DNA of 64,000 nt. Origin: Ampelomyces quisqualis. Taxonomy: Eukaryota; Ascomycota; Dothideomycetes; Pleosporales; Phaeosphaeriaceae. The position numbers and the translations under genes were made by a program. Below are positions 10,288-21,929 of the stretch, piece by piece (within the stretch, counting starts at the first letter, position 1; each line of letters begins with the position of its first letter). The notes below the pieces were generated by a model. That model saw nothing but the letters and a program-made list of their open reading frames with translations, had not been told where the DNA came from and ran no database searches. The stretch covers positions 2,480,001 through 2,544,000 of the forward strand of contig JAGTXZ010000020.1 of the NCBI GenBank assembly GCA_018398575.1, given 5' to 3'.

Positions 10288-12795
10288 ATGCATTCATCAA
10301 TAGCGCTCTTGAGCGCGTACTGCGGCCTGTCTGCGGCTGCAGGCCCGTTCCCATGGATGTACGGAGTGCCGGACTACCCAAATCTCGATATGAACGATGT
10401 TATGACCGAAGCCGACGTCGATGTCCTGCTGGCCGCCGCAGGAGATACAGTCACAGCCGCTGCTGCAGTGCAGTCCAACAATTCAGCTACACCGTCCGCA
10501 ACTGCCGGACAGGAACCCTGCGCCGTCATTAGCAGTGCTTTGGCAGCAATGCCACCTGGAGCCCGACCAATCGTGCCGGCAGAACTAGGCATGCGATGCT
10601 TGCAGTCAGTGCCTCTTGACAAAGAGGGCGACATGAGGCTGATCGACGATATCATGCTATATGTCAAGTGGCAGTCCAATGTAGCGTACCTTAAGGATCC
10701 ACCAGCGGGATACACTGAGAAACCAGTCGATGTGATGGGCGAACTGAACGGGATGAAGGCTCAGCTCTCCGCAGGCAATTTCGCAAACGAGTACGACTTC
10801 CAGATGAAGATGATGGGCATCTTCGATCGAGCATACGATAACCATTTTGTGTGGCAGCCAGATCTTCTTGCATCAGCAATACAATTCCAGAGGCCGCCAG
10901 GCACGGAACTGATTTCAATCTCTACAAACGGAGTTGCTATGCCTGAGATTTACGCGTACCGGGACGTTATCAGAGCTAATAATGACACCTCGTTCAAGCC
11001 CTCACAAGTCATGATGATCGATGGCACGGCCGCTCGGGATTATGTTGCCAATGCATCAACCCAGGGCGACTTCCACGATGCAGATACGAGATGGAATGCC
11101 ATGTTCCCGTCGCAGGCTCTTATAGCGTCTGGCACGACTTTCTTGGGAGCTTTCAGGACAGGCATGTACACGGGACAACCAAACACGACCCTGCAGTTCG
11201 CCAATGGGACAACGTTTACTATGCCGAACATAGCAGTAGCTTTCGGTAACTTCACCAATGTCAATAGCGGTCGAACCTTCTTCCAACGGTTTTGCTCGGG
11301 TCCTCCTCCACCAGCCACACAGGCTGCTGCGCCACCTTCAACACCTGCCGGCAATGCCACGAGGGCTAAGCCAACACCGTCACATGTTGGCTATCCTAAA
11401 GCTGAAATCATTAGCCAGGATTTGGCTGTAGGAGGCTATTACGTTAGTGGAAGTGGATACGAAGTATGCTGCACAACTAGATTGGGACGAATATCCTACT
11501 AACATTTTTAGAATGTTGCGGTCTTGAGTATACCCACCTATGATGCCCCAGACGTCCAAGCCTTTCAAAATGTCATGCGCGATTTCATTCGCAAGTCCAA
11601 AGCAGATGGAAAAACGAAGATGATCTTTGATATGCGAGGTAATGGCGGAGGAAACGCGATCCTCGGGTACGATACCTTCAAGCAAGTCTACCCACAAGCA
11701 GAACAGGATCCCTTCGGAGGAACACGTTTCCGGGCAAACGATGCTCTCAACCTGGCCGGTAATATCACCCAAGATTTCCTCGCTGGCAAGACCTTTGCAC
11801 AATCCAACCGCACTGCGTTTGCCAACGCCTTTGGACAAGGCACGACTGAGGACGACATATTCGGCTTCACATCAGTGTTCAATTATCAGCATACCCTCGA
11901 TGCCAACAACAAACAATTTGCTAGCTGGGAACAGCTCTTGGGCCCCGAACAAGTCCATAACGACAGCTTCACCACGACGCTCCGCTACAACTACAGCGAC
12001 AGCATAAGCACAAGTTACACCGGCTTCTCCGTCATCGGTTTCGGAGAAAACACCAACGAGACAACTACACCACAGCCCTTCAAAGCAGAAGACATGGTCA
12101 TGCTCCACGACGGCATGTGCTCATCCACATGCGCCATCGCCTCGGAACTCCTCAAAAACCAAGGCGCAGTGCGCACCATCGCCGTCGGCGGCCGCCCGCA
12201 GCCCGGCCCCATGCAAGGCGTCGGCGGCACCAAAGGCGCGCAAGTGTTTTCCTGGGACGACATCCAAATCCGCATGCAAGCAGCCTTCTTCCTCGGATCC
12301 CCCGCGCAACGCGCCCAATGGAACGACACGGATCTCGGCCGCACGGCATTCGCGTCGCAAATCTTCCGCCGCTCAGCATACCAGGGCGGACGTATAGCCG
12401 GCGGCGTCAACCTCAAAGATAACCTGCGCCAGGGCGACGAGAGTAAAACGCCGCTCGAGTTCATGTACGAAGCTGCAGATTGCAGAATGTTCTTCACTGC
12501 GCCCATGGTGTCGGATGTCACGCAGGTGTGGAAGGGCGTTGCGGATCGCATGTTCAGGACTGGAAATGGCATGGGCATGGGCATGTGTGTTGAAGGCAGC
12601 ACCATGGACAAGTCGAGTGTGAGTGGAGGCGGACAGTTTAGAGGCGGGGATGGTCAGATTATTGCTGCTCGGGCTGGTGGGGACAATGGTCAGGCGCCTG
12701 GGCAAGGGCTGAAGGGAGGTGCTGTTGGACGTGCGAGTGGACTGGGCTCGTTCACGGTTGTCGTCGCTGTTCTCATGTCCATTCTCTTGATGTAA
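10288..12795 (+). CDS. Secreted, probably GPI-anchored peptidase of family S41 (CPAF-like fungal type)
   Basis: Exons 10288-11463 and 11512-12795 flank a 48-nt phase-0 intron (GTATGC, CTAAC, TTTTAG) and give 819 aa. An N-terminal signal peptide (about residues 1-18) precedes a family-specific region with many N-glycosylation sites. The second exon opens with the S41 core: VLSIPTYDAPD, then KMIFDMRGNGGG, then MVMLHDGMCSSTCAIASE around residue 596, where the Ser is the likely nucleophile by analogy with C-terminal-processing and CPAF peptidases. The end is Gly-rich followed by a hydrophobic tail (SFTVVVAVLMSILLM), as in GPI-anchored wall proteins. Fungal relatives include UstP, which acts in ribosomal-peptide toxin clusters, but no precursor peptide, oxidase or other cluster gene is present here, so a general extracellular role is more likely. 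Confidence 0.85.
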
Positions 12796-13821
12796 TTTTG
12801 ACGTTCGTTCGCTTGACGGCGAGTGTGTCGAGCGAAAATCTCACGCGTTGTTTCCAACCTGGGCGATTCGTCGTCAGAAAGTCAGTGTCGGCGGAGTAGC
12901 TGTCGCAGAGTTTGCCATGTATGGTCTTGGCCTTTGATGACGAGCTTGCAATCTGTGAGGTTGAGGTCTGCTGAGAGCTTTCCGGAAGTTCATTCATTTC
13001 TTTGTCAATTTGCTTGCCGTATTTCGTTAGTGGGGGGACACAATGGTCGTTGCCAAAGGCGCCGTATTTACTTTAGTTTCTTCATGCCAGAAACGCCTGC
13101 CACGAAAGCCGCATAGCAACCCGTGCCGAAGAGTGCGCCGACTGTACGTTGAGGCAACCATAGTTCCAATTGTACGTTGAAGCAACCATAGCTCCAACTG
13201 TATCATTGCCACGATGAAGAGGATTCATGGTCCATGTACTGTTCTGCCCGAAGGCGCCATCTCAAAATTGGGTTGTGATACTTTAGACAAGCGCACGATT
13301 TTGCGTCGACTCTTTATCTACAGTGTCGAGAAGGTGGGATCTATTGCGGCATCTAGTCGCCATCATGGCATCACAGCATACTTTTCAAGGTCGCTGTTGC
13401 TTCTCCCAGCGCCAGAGAGTACTGTGCCCACAAGTTCCACTCGCTGGGCAAGTACGTTGGTGAATGAGGAGATTGACAGGCCAAAAGCCGCTTTGGCGGG
13501 GTCCAGTGGGGTCAGCGGCGAACAGAAGAATGTGTAGAGATACTAAAGTTTCAAAATAGAAGAACAAATAAAGCTATGGTTATGTAAATGACTATGCACA
13601 TGAACAACGCTCGAGTAAAACAAAATGCGGCAGCCCGTGGGGCGCATCCCAAAACGCCTGTCTAATGCGATCTATGACAGCACAAGCCTGCTGTGATGTG
13701 ACAAAAGAAATCCTTGGTCGCGGTGACCTATGTAGGTATCTTGGCGATGATCGCTGCGTGGGTGTCGAGGATAAAGATGGTGCGCGTACGCTTCTGGGCG
13801 CGTTCTTGTCATGTGGATTGA
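12796..13821. other. Intergenic between the S41 and Mpv17 genes (convergent 3' ends)
   Basis: No gene is supported. It holds the two-copy 28-bp tandem repeat listed separately. Confidence 0.55.
13143..13198. repeat. Tandem duplication, 2 x 28 bp
   Basis: Two adjacent 28-bp units (13143-13170 and 13171-13198), each starting TGTACGTTGA, differ at three positions. All three differences are transitions (G/A, T/C, T/C). A third partial copy of four bases follows. The repeat is non-coding. Confidence 0.85.
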
Positions 13822-14812
13822 TCAAGCCGCGCACTTCTGCCTGTCGTGTCTGTGTTGTCGCTGTTCGCTGCGTTGCTGAATTGCCACTTTCTGCACAACA
13901 GTATGCTCCGATTCATGCTCCAACTCTTCCTCAGCAGCAGCCCTCTGATTCAGCAGACTCAAATATGTTTGCCAGCCGATCGCAATGATGCCTCCAAAAA
14001 TGCTCCTATATTGTATGGGTATATATGTGAAACTGAATGCGGTAATCAAAGGCCATACTTTGCAGCTGTTGATCCAGCTTGTAGGTACGGTGTTCTTTAT
14101 GCGCTCGACGATCTCAGGGAACGATGCGCCGGAAAGCAGTGACTGCATGCCAAAGAAGTAGGAGTTGAACAGTGGGGTGAAAAGAGATTGGTTCACAACA
14201 ACCTGAGATACCAAGTCAGTATATGGCAAACACAGATAAATGCATCGGCTTGGAATGTACCTTGGTCGTGAGAGAGAGTATCTTGGAACCATAATTGAAG
14301 TTGTTCCCGAGCCAGAGAAACCACTTATACGCCGGGATCGAGCTCAACCCTCCAATGATCAGTGAGCGACCCGTACGATGCCAGTCACGGTTGTCGCTCC
14401 ACTCTTGCACCCAGCCCTTCTCTTCCTCTCCCTCTTCAAGCACTGTCTCACTCGGCGTTGGCTCTGCAATGCTTTGAGCAACCATGTCGCCTACAAAATA
14501 TATAACAAGCGAGGATATGAACTGTGTCATATACGGCTTCCTTTGTTGCACGCGACCATATGCGCGGAAAGGTCCGTAGATGGGTTCAAGCCAGAGCCAG
14601 CTTGGACCTGGAATCGTCGTTGCGGACTCGGGGGCTTTCTGTCCTGTCGGTGGATGCGAGGCATTATGTCGGCGAATAATATGCGAAGGAGAAGTTCGTA
14701 TGTGTATGCACTCAAGGCTGGATGGTTTTCCAGTTATGCGACCTCTAGGCTGAGTATAGGTTGGTATGCGCCGTAAGCCCATGCGAGCCCAGGCGCAAGA
14801 AGTGGGTATCAT
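13822..14812 (-). CDS. Mpv17/PMP22 family membrane protein
   Basis: An integral membrane protein of the Mpv17/Sym1 family, found in the inner mitochondrial or peroxisomal membrane. Exons 14261-14812 and 13822-14202 are joined across a 58-nt phase-0 intron (GTACAT...CTCAG), giving 310 aa. The ATG at 14810-14812 starts an Arg/Ser-rich, acid-poor N-terminus suited to a mitochondrial presequence; the frame is open further upstream but without an earlier ATG. The family core begins LEPIYGPFRAYGRVQQRKPY and goes through VIYFVGDMVAQSI, WHRTGRSLIIGGLSSIPAYKWF and the signature region SCKVWPLITAFSFTYIPIQY. The C-terminus is charged (EEELEHESEH, then QRSEQRQHRHDRQK). Four membrane spans are expected. 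Confidence 0.9.
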
Positions 14813-15452
14813 GACGGCACTTGGTGGAATCTCATGAGTGTTTCCTGCGAGAGGTATACCGAAGAAGTGAAGAAGTTGAGTGTTGAGGCATGGCTTGTGA
14901 CTGAGCTTAGGTGCTCGGGTCCCGAGGGCCGGCTTCGAGAGGCGTTCAGGGTCAAGGGGCGACAATGCGCCAGCTGCGGAAGTCCGGAGCCGTAGCGGAA
15001 TCGGGTAGTTAAAGGGTCATCTTAGTCAGCCGAAAATAACGTATCATTGGCGACCACCACGACTCATTACAACGTCGACCTCGGCCCACGTGGAATACCT
15101 ACTAGGTCGACAACTTGCTAATTCAAGTAGTAGATGCCACGAGCGAGAGACGGCTGCTGCCGAGTCTATCTCGTCTACGGAGTACAAATTGTCTTTCTGC
15201 CAGTAGATGAGAAACTCGATGATGTCCAACAACGATAGCATCCCGTTAGTAAATGGAGCATAGCCAAGTCCTTCGTAGCACGAGCGTTTTTCAGCACGAG
15301 GGAATTAGGGTCATAAAGTCGCAGATGCAAATATACTCGAACAATCTTCTATGGTTTTCGTATTCCAATGCTGATATATACAGATGAATATAAGCAGGAA
15401 CAATCAAGCCCAGCGTGTACTCTTCCAATCATCAATCGCCGAGACTTGATAT
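14813..15452. other. Intergenic: promoter of the Mpv17 gene and 3' flank of the LPMO
   Basis: No gene is seen. Open text immediately upstream of 14812 lacks an ATG and is probably the leader. Confidence 0.5.
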
Positions 15453-16583
15453 CTACAAGCACTGAGAGTAGTACTCGTTCACCTTAGTGCAGGTCGACCC
15501 GCTAGAGCAGGCAGTAGCACCAGAGTATCCCTGACCACCGCACTGGGCCCATTTCTGAGCAGTAGCGGCACCGGAGCCAGTAACAGGGGTAGCAGCGGGC
15601 TTCGCGACGGTGGCGAGGGTGGTGGCAGCGGGCTTAGCAGCGGTGGTGGTAGCAGCCTTGGTGGTGGTAGCGGCCTTGGTAGTAGTAGCGGGAGTAGCGG
15701 GAGATGAGCCGCTGCTGGCGCCGTCCCAGACTGTTGAGTTTGTCAGTAGATAATCGAAGACATGGGCTAGGAATGGCGAGGAACTTACCCTTGGGTCCAA
15801 CAGCGGGGTAGCTAGTCTTTCCAGCGTAGATGTCGAACAAAACACCAGCATCGGTGGCCTTGTATGCGCCTGGGAAGCTCACGCCTGCGGGCAGCGTCTT
15901 CGTGCCTGATCCTCCAATCTTGACATGCACACACTCCATGTAGAATTGAGCACCACCCTGCCTGTTACCCTCGTGGAGAGCAAGTATCTCAGGGCGGAAT
16001 ATGTACTCGCCGGGGGCCAGCGCGGGCAGCTTCATCGAGTGCTGGCCCTTCTTGCCGTTGTAGCTGCCAGCGATGAGCTTGTCGACAGCCCAGGTCTTGC
16101 CATCGAAGGTGTCTTCCCAAAGCTTGGTCCAGGATAAGGAGGAGCCGGCTTTGCTAGCGTAGACCATGATCGGGCCCTTGTGGGACTGTAAAGACTTTAG
16201 TACCAAGTTTTACGCACAGGTGATAGTGAAGGTGTACGTCTGCAATGATATCATCACTGGCGCTGTTGGTGTCGTGGTACCACTGGAAAGTGATCTCGTC
16301 TCCGCCGTTAGCGCTGATGGACTTGCCAGCTTTGGCACTGGCGACGTTGCACTCGATGTCCTTGGAGGCGACATTCACAACGGGGCTGTTGTTGGGAGGG
16401 GAGTCAATGTATCCACCGGCCTTGTTGCCAACGCCCTGGTCAACTTTGTTGACAAGAACATTCCAGACACTGCATATTGGTCAGTATGAGAGCTTCGGAA
16501 TTCCTGTGTGTATGCACTCACGTGGCGTGGGCAGAGGCAGCGCCAGCAAGAGCAAGAGCAAGAGCGAGGATGGAGGACTTCAT
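15453..16583 (-). CDS. AA9 lytic polysaccharide monooxygenase with C-terminal CBM1
   Basis: A secreted copper enzyme that oxidatively cleaves cellulose or related glucans. Exons (right to left) are 16522-16583, 16238-16469, 15789-16185 and 15453-15730, with introns of 52, 52 and 58 nt, giving 322 aa. The signal peptide (MKSSILALALALAGAASA) is followed directly by His19, the mature N-terminal His of the copper histidine brace. The second brace His is His100 in ADSHKGPIMVY. The axial-site region is ALHEGNRQGGAQFYMEC. A Thr/Ala/Pro linker with repeats (TTTKAATTTKAATTT) leads to a CBM1 cellulose-binding module (QCGGQGYSGATACSSGSTC) with conserved Cys and aromatic residues at the end. It stands alone, not beside other cellulases. 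Confidence 0.97.
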
Positions 16584-18896
16584 TTTCAAAGTAAGATTGT
16601 AGATTGTGGATTGTGCAGAAAGAGTGGATTGACGGGAAGAAAGAGCAAAAAACGAAGTGACTGTAAACGAATGTAGTCGAAAAGTGAATGAGCGTCAAGC
16701 GTGACTTTCCATTGTTGGGTGGACTAGGAGCTTTATACTCTCGGACTCGATCCTTACGCCTAAGGCTTTGAGCCGCATCTCCAACCTATTCTGAGATGCT
16801 TCTATCTCGCTTGGTGATGAGTCGCCGCCCAGGACCAGAACTAAGCAGCCACCGGTGATGGAGTGGGTCTTCCGCAGGCGCCATCCTATTCTCTAAGCTC
16901 CTGACACTCTGGATCGGGTGGAGACTCTGGAGAGGGGCGCCCTCGGTCACTGGTTGACCGATAAAACAAGGCTGGCGCTTGCTTACGCGAAGGCATTTCT
17001 GCGTCCAGAAGGCGAAGGATCGCGGAGAGCGACACATGGATGGCTGACTGGTCCTTGCACGGTCCGGTCCAGGTCGAGATAGAAGCGCTGACGAGTCAAA
17101 GACTTTCTTTGATTTGAAACAATGGCAGAACCCCAATCATGTACATTTGTCTCCGCGATGCTAATCTTTTGTGTTCCTGTATGACCTTGAGCGTCGGCCG
17201 AGACCTCAAGGCGAACCCTTTGACTGTCAGACTTGTGTACGATTGCGTACAGCATTTTTCCATTGTTCCCTTGCACAAAAGACGACTGCCGTCCGAACAT
17301 AATGTCAAACGTCAATCTCCGCGTACTAGTGAAGGTGGATCTTATGCATCTCTGCGGCGGCTTCACGCCACATCGGAACAGGAGCTCCGTCAAATAAGAG
17401 CCGTCAGATGTTGGTGCAACGGTCTGGGTCTTAGATCCTGTGCAGCGGATGGTGGAAGTTTTCACACTCCATGCGGGGCGTGGAAATTGGCGCCTGTTTT
17501 GCACGACGTCAACCCGGTTGTCGACATCCGGGATCGCGTGAATCATGATTGGTGCGCGGCGCCGCAAGAGCAAGCCGAAGGATGTCGCTTCGATGCGGTG
17601 TTGTGGGAACCCGTCTCGTGGGCGTTGACATGACTTGTTGTATACGTACCGAGGCGTCTGTGAAAGGGGTACAAACACTAGCGTTGTTGTGACTTTGTCG
17701 TGATGCTGCAGCACTACAACTGCTCGTACATTTACCAGTGGATTCAATGTGAAAGGGGCAAATAGCACTCAGGTTTTACGCTGCTTGTCTAATGTAAACG
17801 CGGCAACAAGGCTTCTAGAAACGTCTTGGTGTGAATGTCAAGTTGTACAAGTGCATGCAAATCGACCTTTATTCGACCTTGAGCTTATGGTCACACAACA
17901 CAATTGGGCCCCAGTCCAAAGTCCAATCCTCATGGCCACATGCGCGCCAGAATATATTGATACATCTGTAGTGGCGACCGGCGTTCGAAGTTGAAAGGTG
18001 TTTGCTATCTCGCTGACATTTGACATCTACGTCATGTGTGACAAGCGCGGCGCAATCAAACCCACGAACCCGGTTGTTTTGTCCCTTGGAGCACGGACAC
18101 GTTCCTGAAACCCGGTTCGACATGCTCCACTCAGAGTCCACTGCCTGCCAACAAGAAGAAATGACCTCGCTCTCATGTAGCAGCAGAAGTGAGCTGTAAG
18201 CTCAGGCCCCAAGAAAGTTTTACAGCGATTTTCTAAATGTAATTTGAAAACATAAACTGCTAGAACTTCATGGCCTTGCCTTGTGTAACATCCCTACACT
18301 TTGTGGATTCAAAACAATAGGCTTCTGATGGTGAGAAAACGCGTGTTTTCGTAGAGGCAACTGATTTTGGCAATTCGGAGTGGACCGAGCTTACAGCCCA
18401 CTCCTCCTGCTACATGAGAGCCTCGAGAGGGAGTAAGCCAGTAGGACCTAGCGGTCGTTATCATGTTCTTCATTCCAGTCTTCAAAGACGAAAGATAGGA
18501 TGCGAACAATGCATTAGCTGGAGCGACAGATCACGCCCTACAGCTGCGTGGCACTTATGATGAGGTGTTGAGGGGATTTGATGTCCTGTCGACGCCAGTA
18601 AACCCACGAGTAGGGAGGAAGCCGCCTGAGCTGGCTGCAGATACCGGTGCAAATATGAATCCGGCTATCGAAGCGACTCTAAATGCGTGTCAACTCCAAG
18701 CAACGGGCCATCTAGCATTCTCAACGCCGACTGGTAGGGACAAAGCGTGATGGTCCAGGTAGGTTGCCAGTTGGAATGCTGCTTGTGGAGAGGAGGTTTG
18801 GCGAGGGGATCATTTTCAGTGCTGCCGCGTCTTGGGAGGCTGCTGGCAAGGGACTAGAAGGATGGAACGGACTGCCGGACTGAGCCTTGAGACGCA
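16584..18896. other. Long intergenic region upstream of the LPMO
   Basis: This 2.3 kb has no convincing gene. A 261-codon open frame (16983-17768 minus) overlaps a 164-codon one on the other strand; neither shows a domain, signal peptide or splice pattern. The proximal part contains the LPMO promoter. Confidence 0.5.
16731..16740 (-). promoter_or_regulatory. TATA-like box of the LPMO gene
   Basis: Read on the minus strand this is GAGTATAAAG, about 150 nt before the LPMO start codon. It is a good TATA match in a gene class that is usually strongly induced. Confidence 0.5.
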
Positions 18897-19745
18897 TTAA
18901 TCAGAGTCTTTTTCTTCTTTCATGATGTGCTCGCATTCTTCTCTCAGCTCGGCTACGCCAGGGACATGTTTCCATTTGGCGAGAATCTGGCCGACCTCCT
19001 TCCACTCTTGGTCCGCTGCCTCATCCCGTTCTTGCTCAATCAAGTCTTGCAAGCGACGTGGTGTGTCGAGGACCCATCTAACCGTATTCTTTTGTCGTTG
19101 CTTCTCAGTCTCAGCTGCCTTCTCGGAAGCGTTATCTTCCACATGCGCGCTGATGCCTAGACCGTCGGGTTTTGCCGACATGCTCTGCATCGAGGACGAT
19201 AGAGACGCAGCCGTTTCAGCGATATGTGCAATGGCAGGGCCGAGGGTGTGCGTGGTCGGGGCCAGTGGGTCCATGTTTCCACGCATGCGCCGAATGGTGC
19301 TGGTGGCGGAGAGCAGCTTGGAGTAGTTGTCGTAGACGAGTGACTTACGGTCGCTATCGAGGTTCCTGATTTCTGTCATGGTCAGCCGACCATATTGCAG
19401 CGGGTGGCATAACTACGCACGTGATATCAGATCCGCCTCTACTTTCAATACACCCCTCAGGCTTTCTTTCGCCAACAAATTGTCCACAAACGCCTGGGCG
19501 TCGAAATCAACGGCATCCAGCTCCGTCAGCGTTTCGTCATCCTCCGGGCCCAGTTCGGTCCTGGTGGATTCTTCCGAAATCTTCGCATCTCCCTCTTGAG
19601 CTGCATTCTTCAGGCCGTAGAATTCTCGCAATGCTGCTCTGTTCCGGCGCGCGGGTTGTGGAGCGCGCGAGCTGTCAAACGAGGTGCGAGTGGACGAGGG
19701 GCTCCGGACCGACACACTGGCTCTGGGCGAGGCTATAGTGGACAT
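18897..19745 (-). CDS. vps51: Vps51, GARP/EARP tethering complex subunit
   Basis: Vps51 is the small subunit of the GARP complex that tethers endosome-derived vesicles at the trans-Golgi. Exons 19421-19745 and 18897-19372 with a 48-nt intron (GTGCGT...GACAG) give 266 aa. Residues about 30-130 carry the Vps51/Exo84/COG1-type N-terminal signature: RAALREFYGL, DAQAFVDNLLAKESLRGVL, then QIRNLDSDRKSLVYDNYSKL across the splice, and LLSATSTIRRMRGNMDPL. A mainly helical acidic tail follows. The start ATG at 19743-19745 is the one nearest the conserved region. It is divergent from RMI1. Confidence 0.9.
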
Positions 19746-19970
19746 GGCGGTGGGTCTGTATGAAGATGCAGCCAGGCAGTGGTGAAGCGTGCGCTTGGAG
19801 GGGTAGCTATGTTGCCACAGGAAGCTTGGTGAAGTGAAGCTTGAGTGGGTCGCCGAGGCTACCGGTACTTTAGGAAAAGAGCTCCCACTTGCCGCGACAC
19901 GTCTCATACACCCCACACTTCATGTAGCATCGACATGGTGCACAATTGATCACACAACCACAAGCAACCC
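19746..19970. promoter_or_regulatory. Compact divergent promoter, VPS51 / RMI1
   Basis: Only 225 bp separate the two start codons, so the two genes must share regulatory DNA. No TATA box or clear palindrome is visible. Confidence 0.55.
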
Positions 19971-20669
19971 ATGGTCGTGATGACAGCTAATCTTGCAGCT
20001 GAGCTAACACAGCACCTCCATGGCCGACATCTGTACGCTTCTGCAGCGTGGGTGCAAAACTTCCTCACCACCACACGCCCAAACACGCCACTACCTGCAA
20101 TAAAACAGACAGCCGGCTTCCGACTCCTCGCAACCGACATCACAGCTTCACTCAGCCCGCCTTCACATTCGGTTTTCCCCCAAGATATCCTCCGGGGTGC
20201 GGTGCAATCTCGCACTGTTAGCGGGCCAATCATCTGTCAGGTGCTCGACATCGAGGACGTTGGCAACTCGCGATGGTCGCAAGTCGAAGCGATCGAGGCA
20301 AAGGAGCGTGGCGAGACTACCAAGGGCAGGGAAGTTGTGCGGGTTATTGAGCAGGAAAACGACGACCCTTCTGCAGCTGTTGCACCAGTGCATAGCAGAG
20401 GCCCGTTCAAATTGCTGTTGCAGGATGCCAAGGGCCTGAAAATATACGCTTTCGATATTCGAGGCATCGACGGATTGAACACAAGCATGACGATGGGTGT
20501 CAAGCTTCTGCTGCGGAACGTCGACGTACGAAGAGCTGTCGTCATGCTTGAGCCTGGCAATGTCCAGATCTTGGGTGGGAAGCTGGACACTCTCGACAAG
20601 GTGTGGAAGGAAGGTCGCAAACAGAGACTGATGGATGCCGCAAGAGCTGGCGGAGAGACTGCAGTCTGA
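19971..20669 (+). CDS. rmi1: RMI1, RecQ-mediated genome instability protein 1
   Basis: RMI1 is the OB-fold partner of Top3 and the RecQ helicase Sgs1/BLM, which dissolve double Holliday junctions. A single exon encodes 232 aa, close to yeast Rmi1 (241). The N-terminal helical part is TANLAAELTQHLHGRHLYAS. The OB fold is marked by GPIICQVLDIEDVGNSRW, GPFKLLLQDAKGLKIYAFD and RGIDGLNTSMTMGVKLLLRN, ending in EPGNVQILGGKLDTLDKVWK. An ATG at 19980, three codons in, is an equally possible start. No C-terminal extension as in animal RMI1 is present. Confidence 0.93.
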   Translation: MVVMTANLAAELTQHLHGRHLYASAAWVQNFLTTTRPNTPLPAIKQTAGFRLLATDITASLSPPSHSVFPQDILRGAVQSRTVSGPIICQVLDIEDVGNSRWSQVEAIEAKERGETTKGREVVRVIEQENDDPSAAVAPVHSRGPFKLLLQDAKGLKIYAFDIRGIDGLNTSMTMGVKLLLRNVDVRRAVVMLEPGNVQILGGKLDTLDKVWKEGRKQRLMDAARAGGETAV

Positions 20670-21929
20670 ACCAGAGCTGGCGAAGCCAGGATCAGTTAGT
20701 GGCCACCACTATAACAATCTCTGTGTTCTCTGGCCAGGTTAACCTAACCACCGTACCCGACCAAATTAGGAGAAGTCCCTCAAGTAATGCTATTTTAAAG
20801 TAGAGGATTGCTTGCCTAACACTTTGCTAAGCGTAGCGTATCATGCGTAGTATTATAATCAACTAAATACAAGCTAATTACTGAAGTATTAAAAATTACA
20901 AGCTATTAGTGTGACACTGTAAGCAGTAATTGCCTCCTACGCAGTAGCGTTGGCGACTGCTAACGACTAAACACAAAAGAGTTACTACATCTAAATGAAA
21001 GATACTGTGCTTAATCTTTACAAGACGCTTTCAAGTCCCAAATATAAAGAGATGTCTATCTACTTTAATACCCCCAGGTAAAACAACAACGCCTTCGCTA
21101 ATAATCTCTACTGTATGGTTTGCTACTTGGAGTTGCAAGAAGGTGCATTGGCAAGCAAAACGAGATGCTATTAATCGACCTCGACGAAGAGCAGAATCTA
21201 TACACGTCTGACAGCTCGTAAGCATTACTAAAGAGAAGCTGCGTAGCAAAGCTTAATTTTTTAATTACATTCTACTAGGCTGCTGCTTGTCTATATTTAC
21301 TAACTTGCTTTGACGACAATTGCAAGATGTTGCCCCGTCATTCTTAGCAGTCGGCTAAAATTTTGATCTTCTTAAAATCACGTGAACTGATACTTTTCTT
21401 AGCCAATAACTGAGCGTCCGAGTTACACACAGCCAATCAGAGATGTAGCTTTTTGGTTGGTACGGAGTAGTATGCTAGGTGGTACTATCTAGGTAGTACG
21501 CAGCAACCATATTTGAACTACCAAAACGGCGTGCACACAGTTCGAATCACCCAGCCAGTTCAACCTATTTATGTATAATCGGCCCAATACTACAACACCC
21601 TGCGTAAATTGTTTCCGGGTCCATCAAATAGCAAGGCCCGCGGCTTTGACCAGCATGCGCACGCCTATCCATATCTCATTGACTCGGTTCCTATGGGACC
21701 CCGCAGTGGCATGATTGGCAATCGTCTGAGCACGTGTAAGATTGCAACGTTCAACGCTGCGTAAGCAAATGACGTAGGGCAGCCAGCCCTTTGTTGAGCG
21801 GGTTACATACCTGGCACAGGAGGCAACCTGGGACTTTCCAGCAAACCTCAACCTTACCAACATCGACCCAAAAACTTACTTCGGCCGGTATCTAGTTAGC
21901 CAGGAACGAATTTAGCGTCAACGGTCATC
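20670..21929. other. Gene-free region between RMI1 and the 83-aa gene
   Basis: It contains the AT-rich block (20780-21620). The last 300 bp return to ordinary base composition and form the upstream region of the 83-aa gene. Confidence 0.6.
20780..21620. repeat. AT-rich block, probable decayed repeat relic
   Basis: Base use changes abruptly after RMI1: runs of TTA/TAA/ATT triplets, few CpG and many stop codons on both strands, in contrast to GC-rich flanks. A 72-codon open piece on the minus strand (21031-21249) is the only coding-like fragment; I do not recognise it. The pattern fits a transposable element eroded by repeat-induced point mutation, a known fungal process, but no terminal repeats or transposase motif could be read, so the identity is inference. 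Confidence 0.45.

Noticed and set aside
10288..12795. Idea that the S41 peptidase marks a ribosomal-peptide (ustiloxin-like) cluster
   Set aside because: No Kex2-repeat precursor, UstYa-type oxidase, P450 or transporter lies nearby.
16983..17768. 261-codon minus-strand frame upstream of the LPMO
   Set aside because: No recognisable motif, overlaps a 164-codon frame on the other strand, and has no splice or start context support. Transcript data could revive it.
21480..21570. Possible tRNA suggested by GTTCGAATC at about 21540
   Set aside because: No matching acceptor stem, D arm or anticodon arm could be folded around it.
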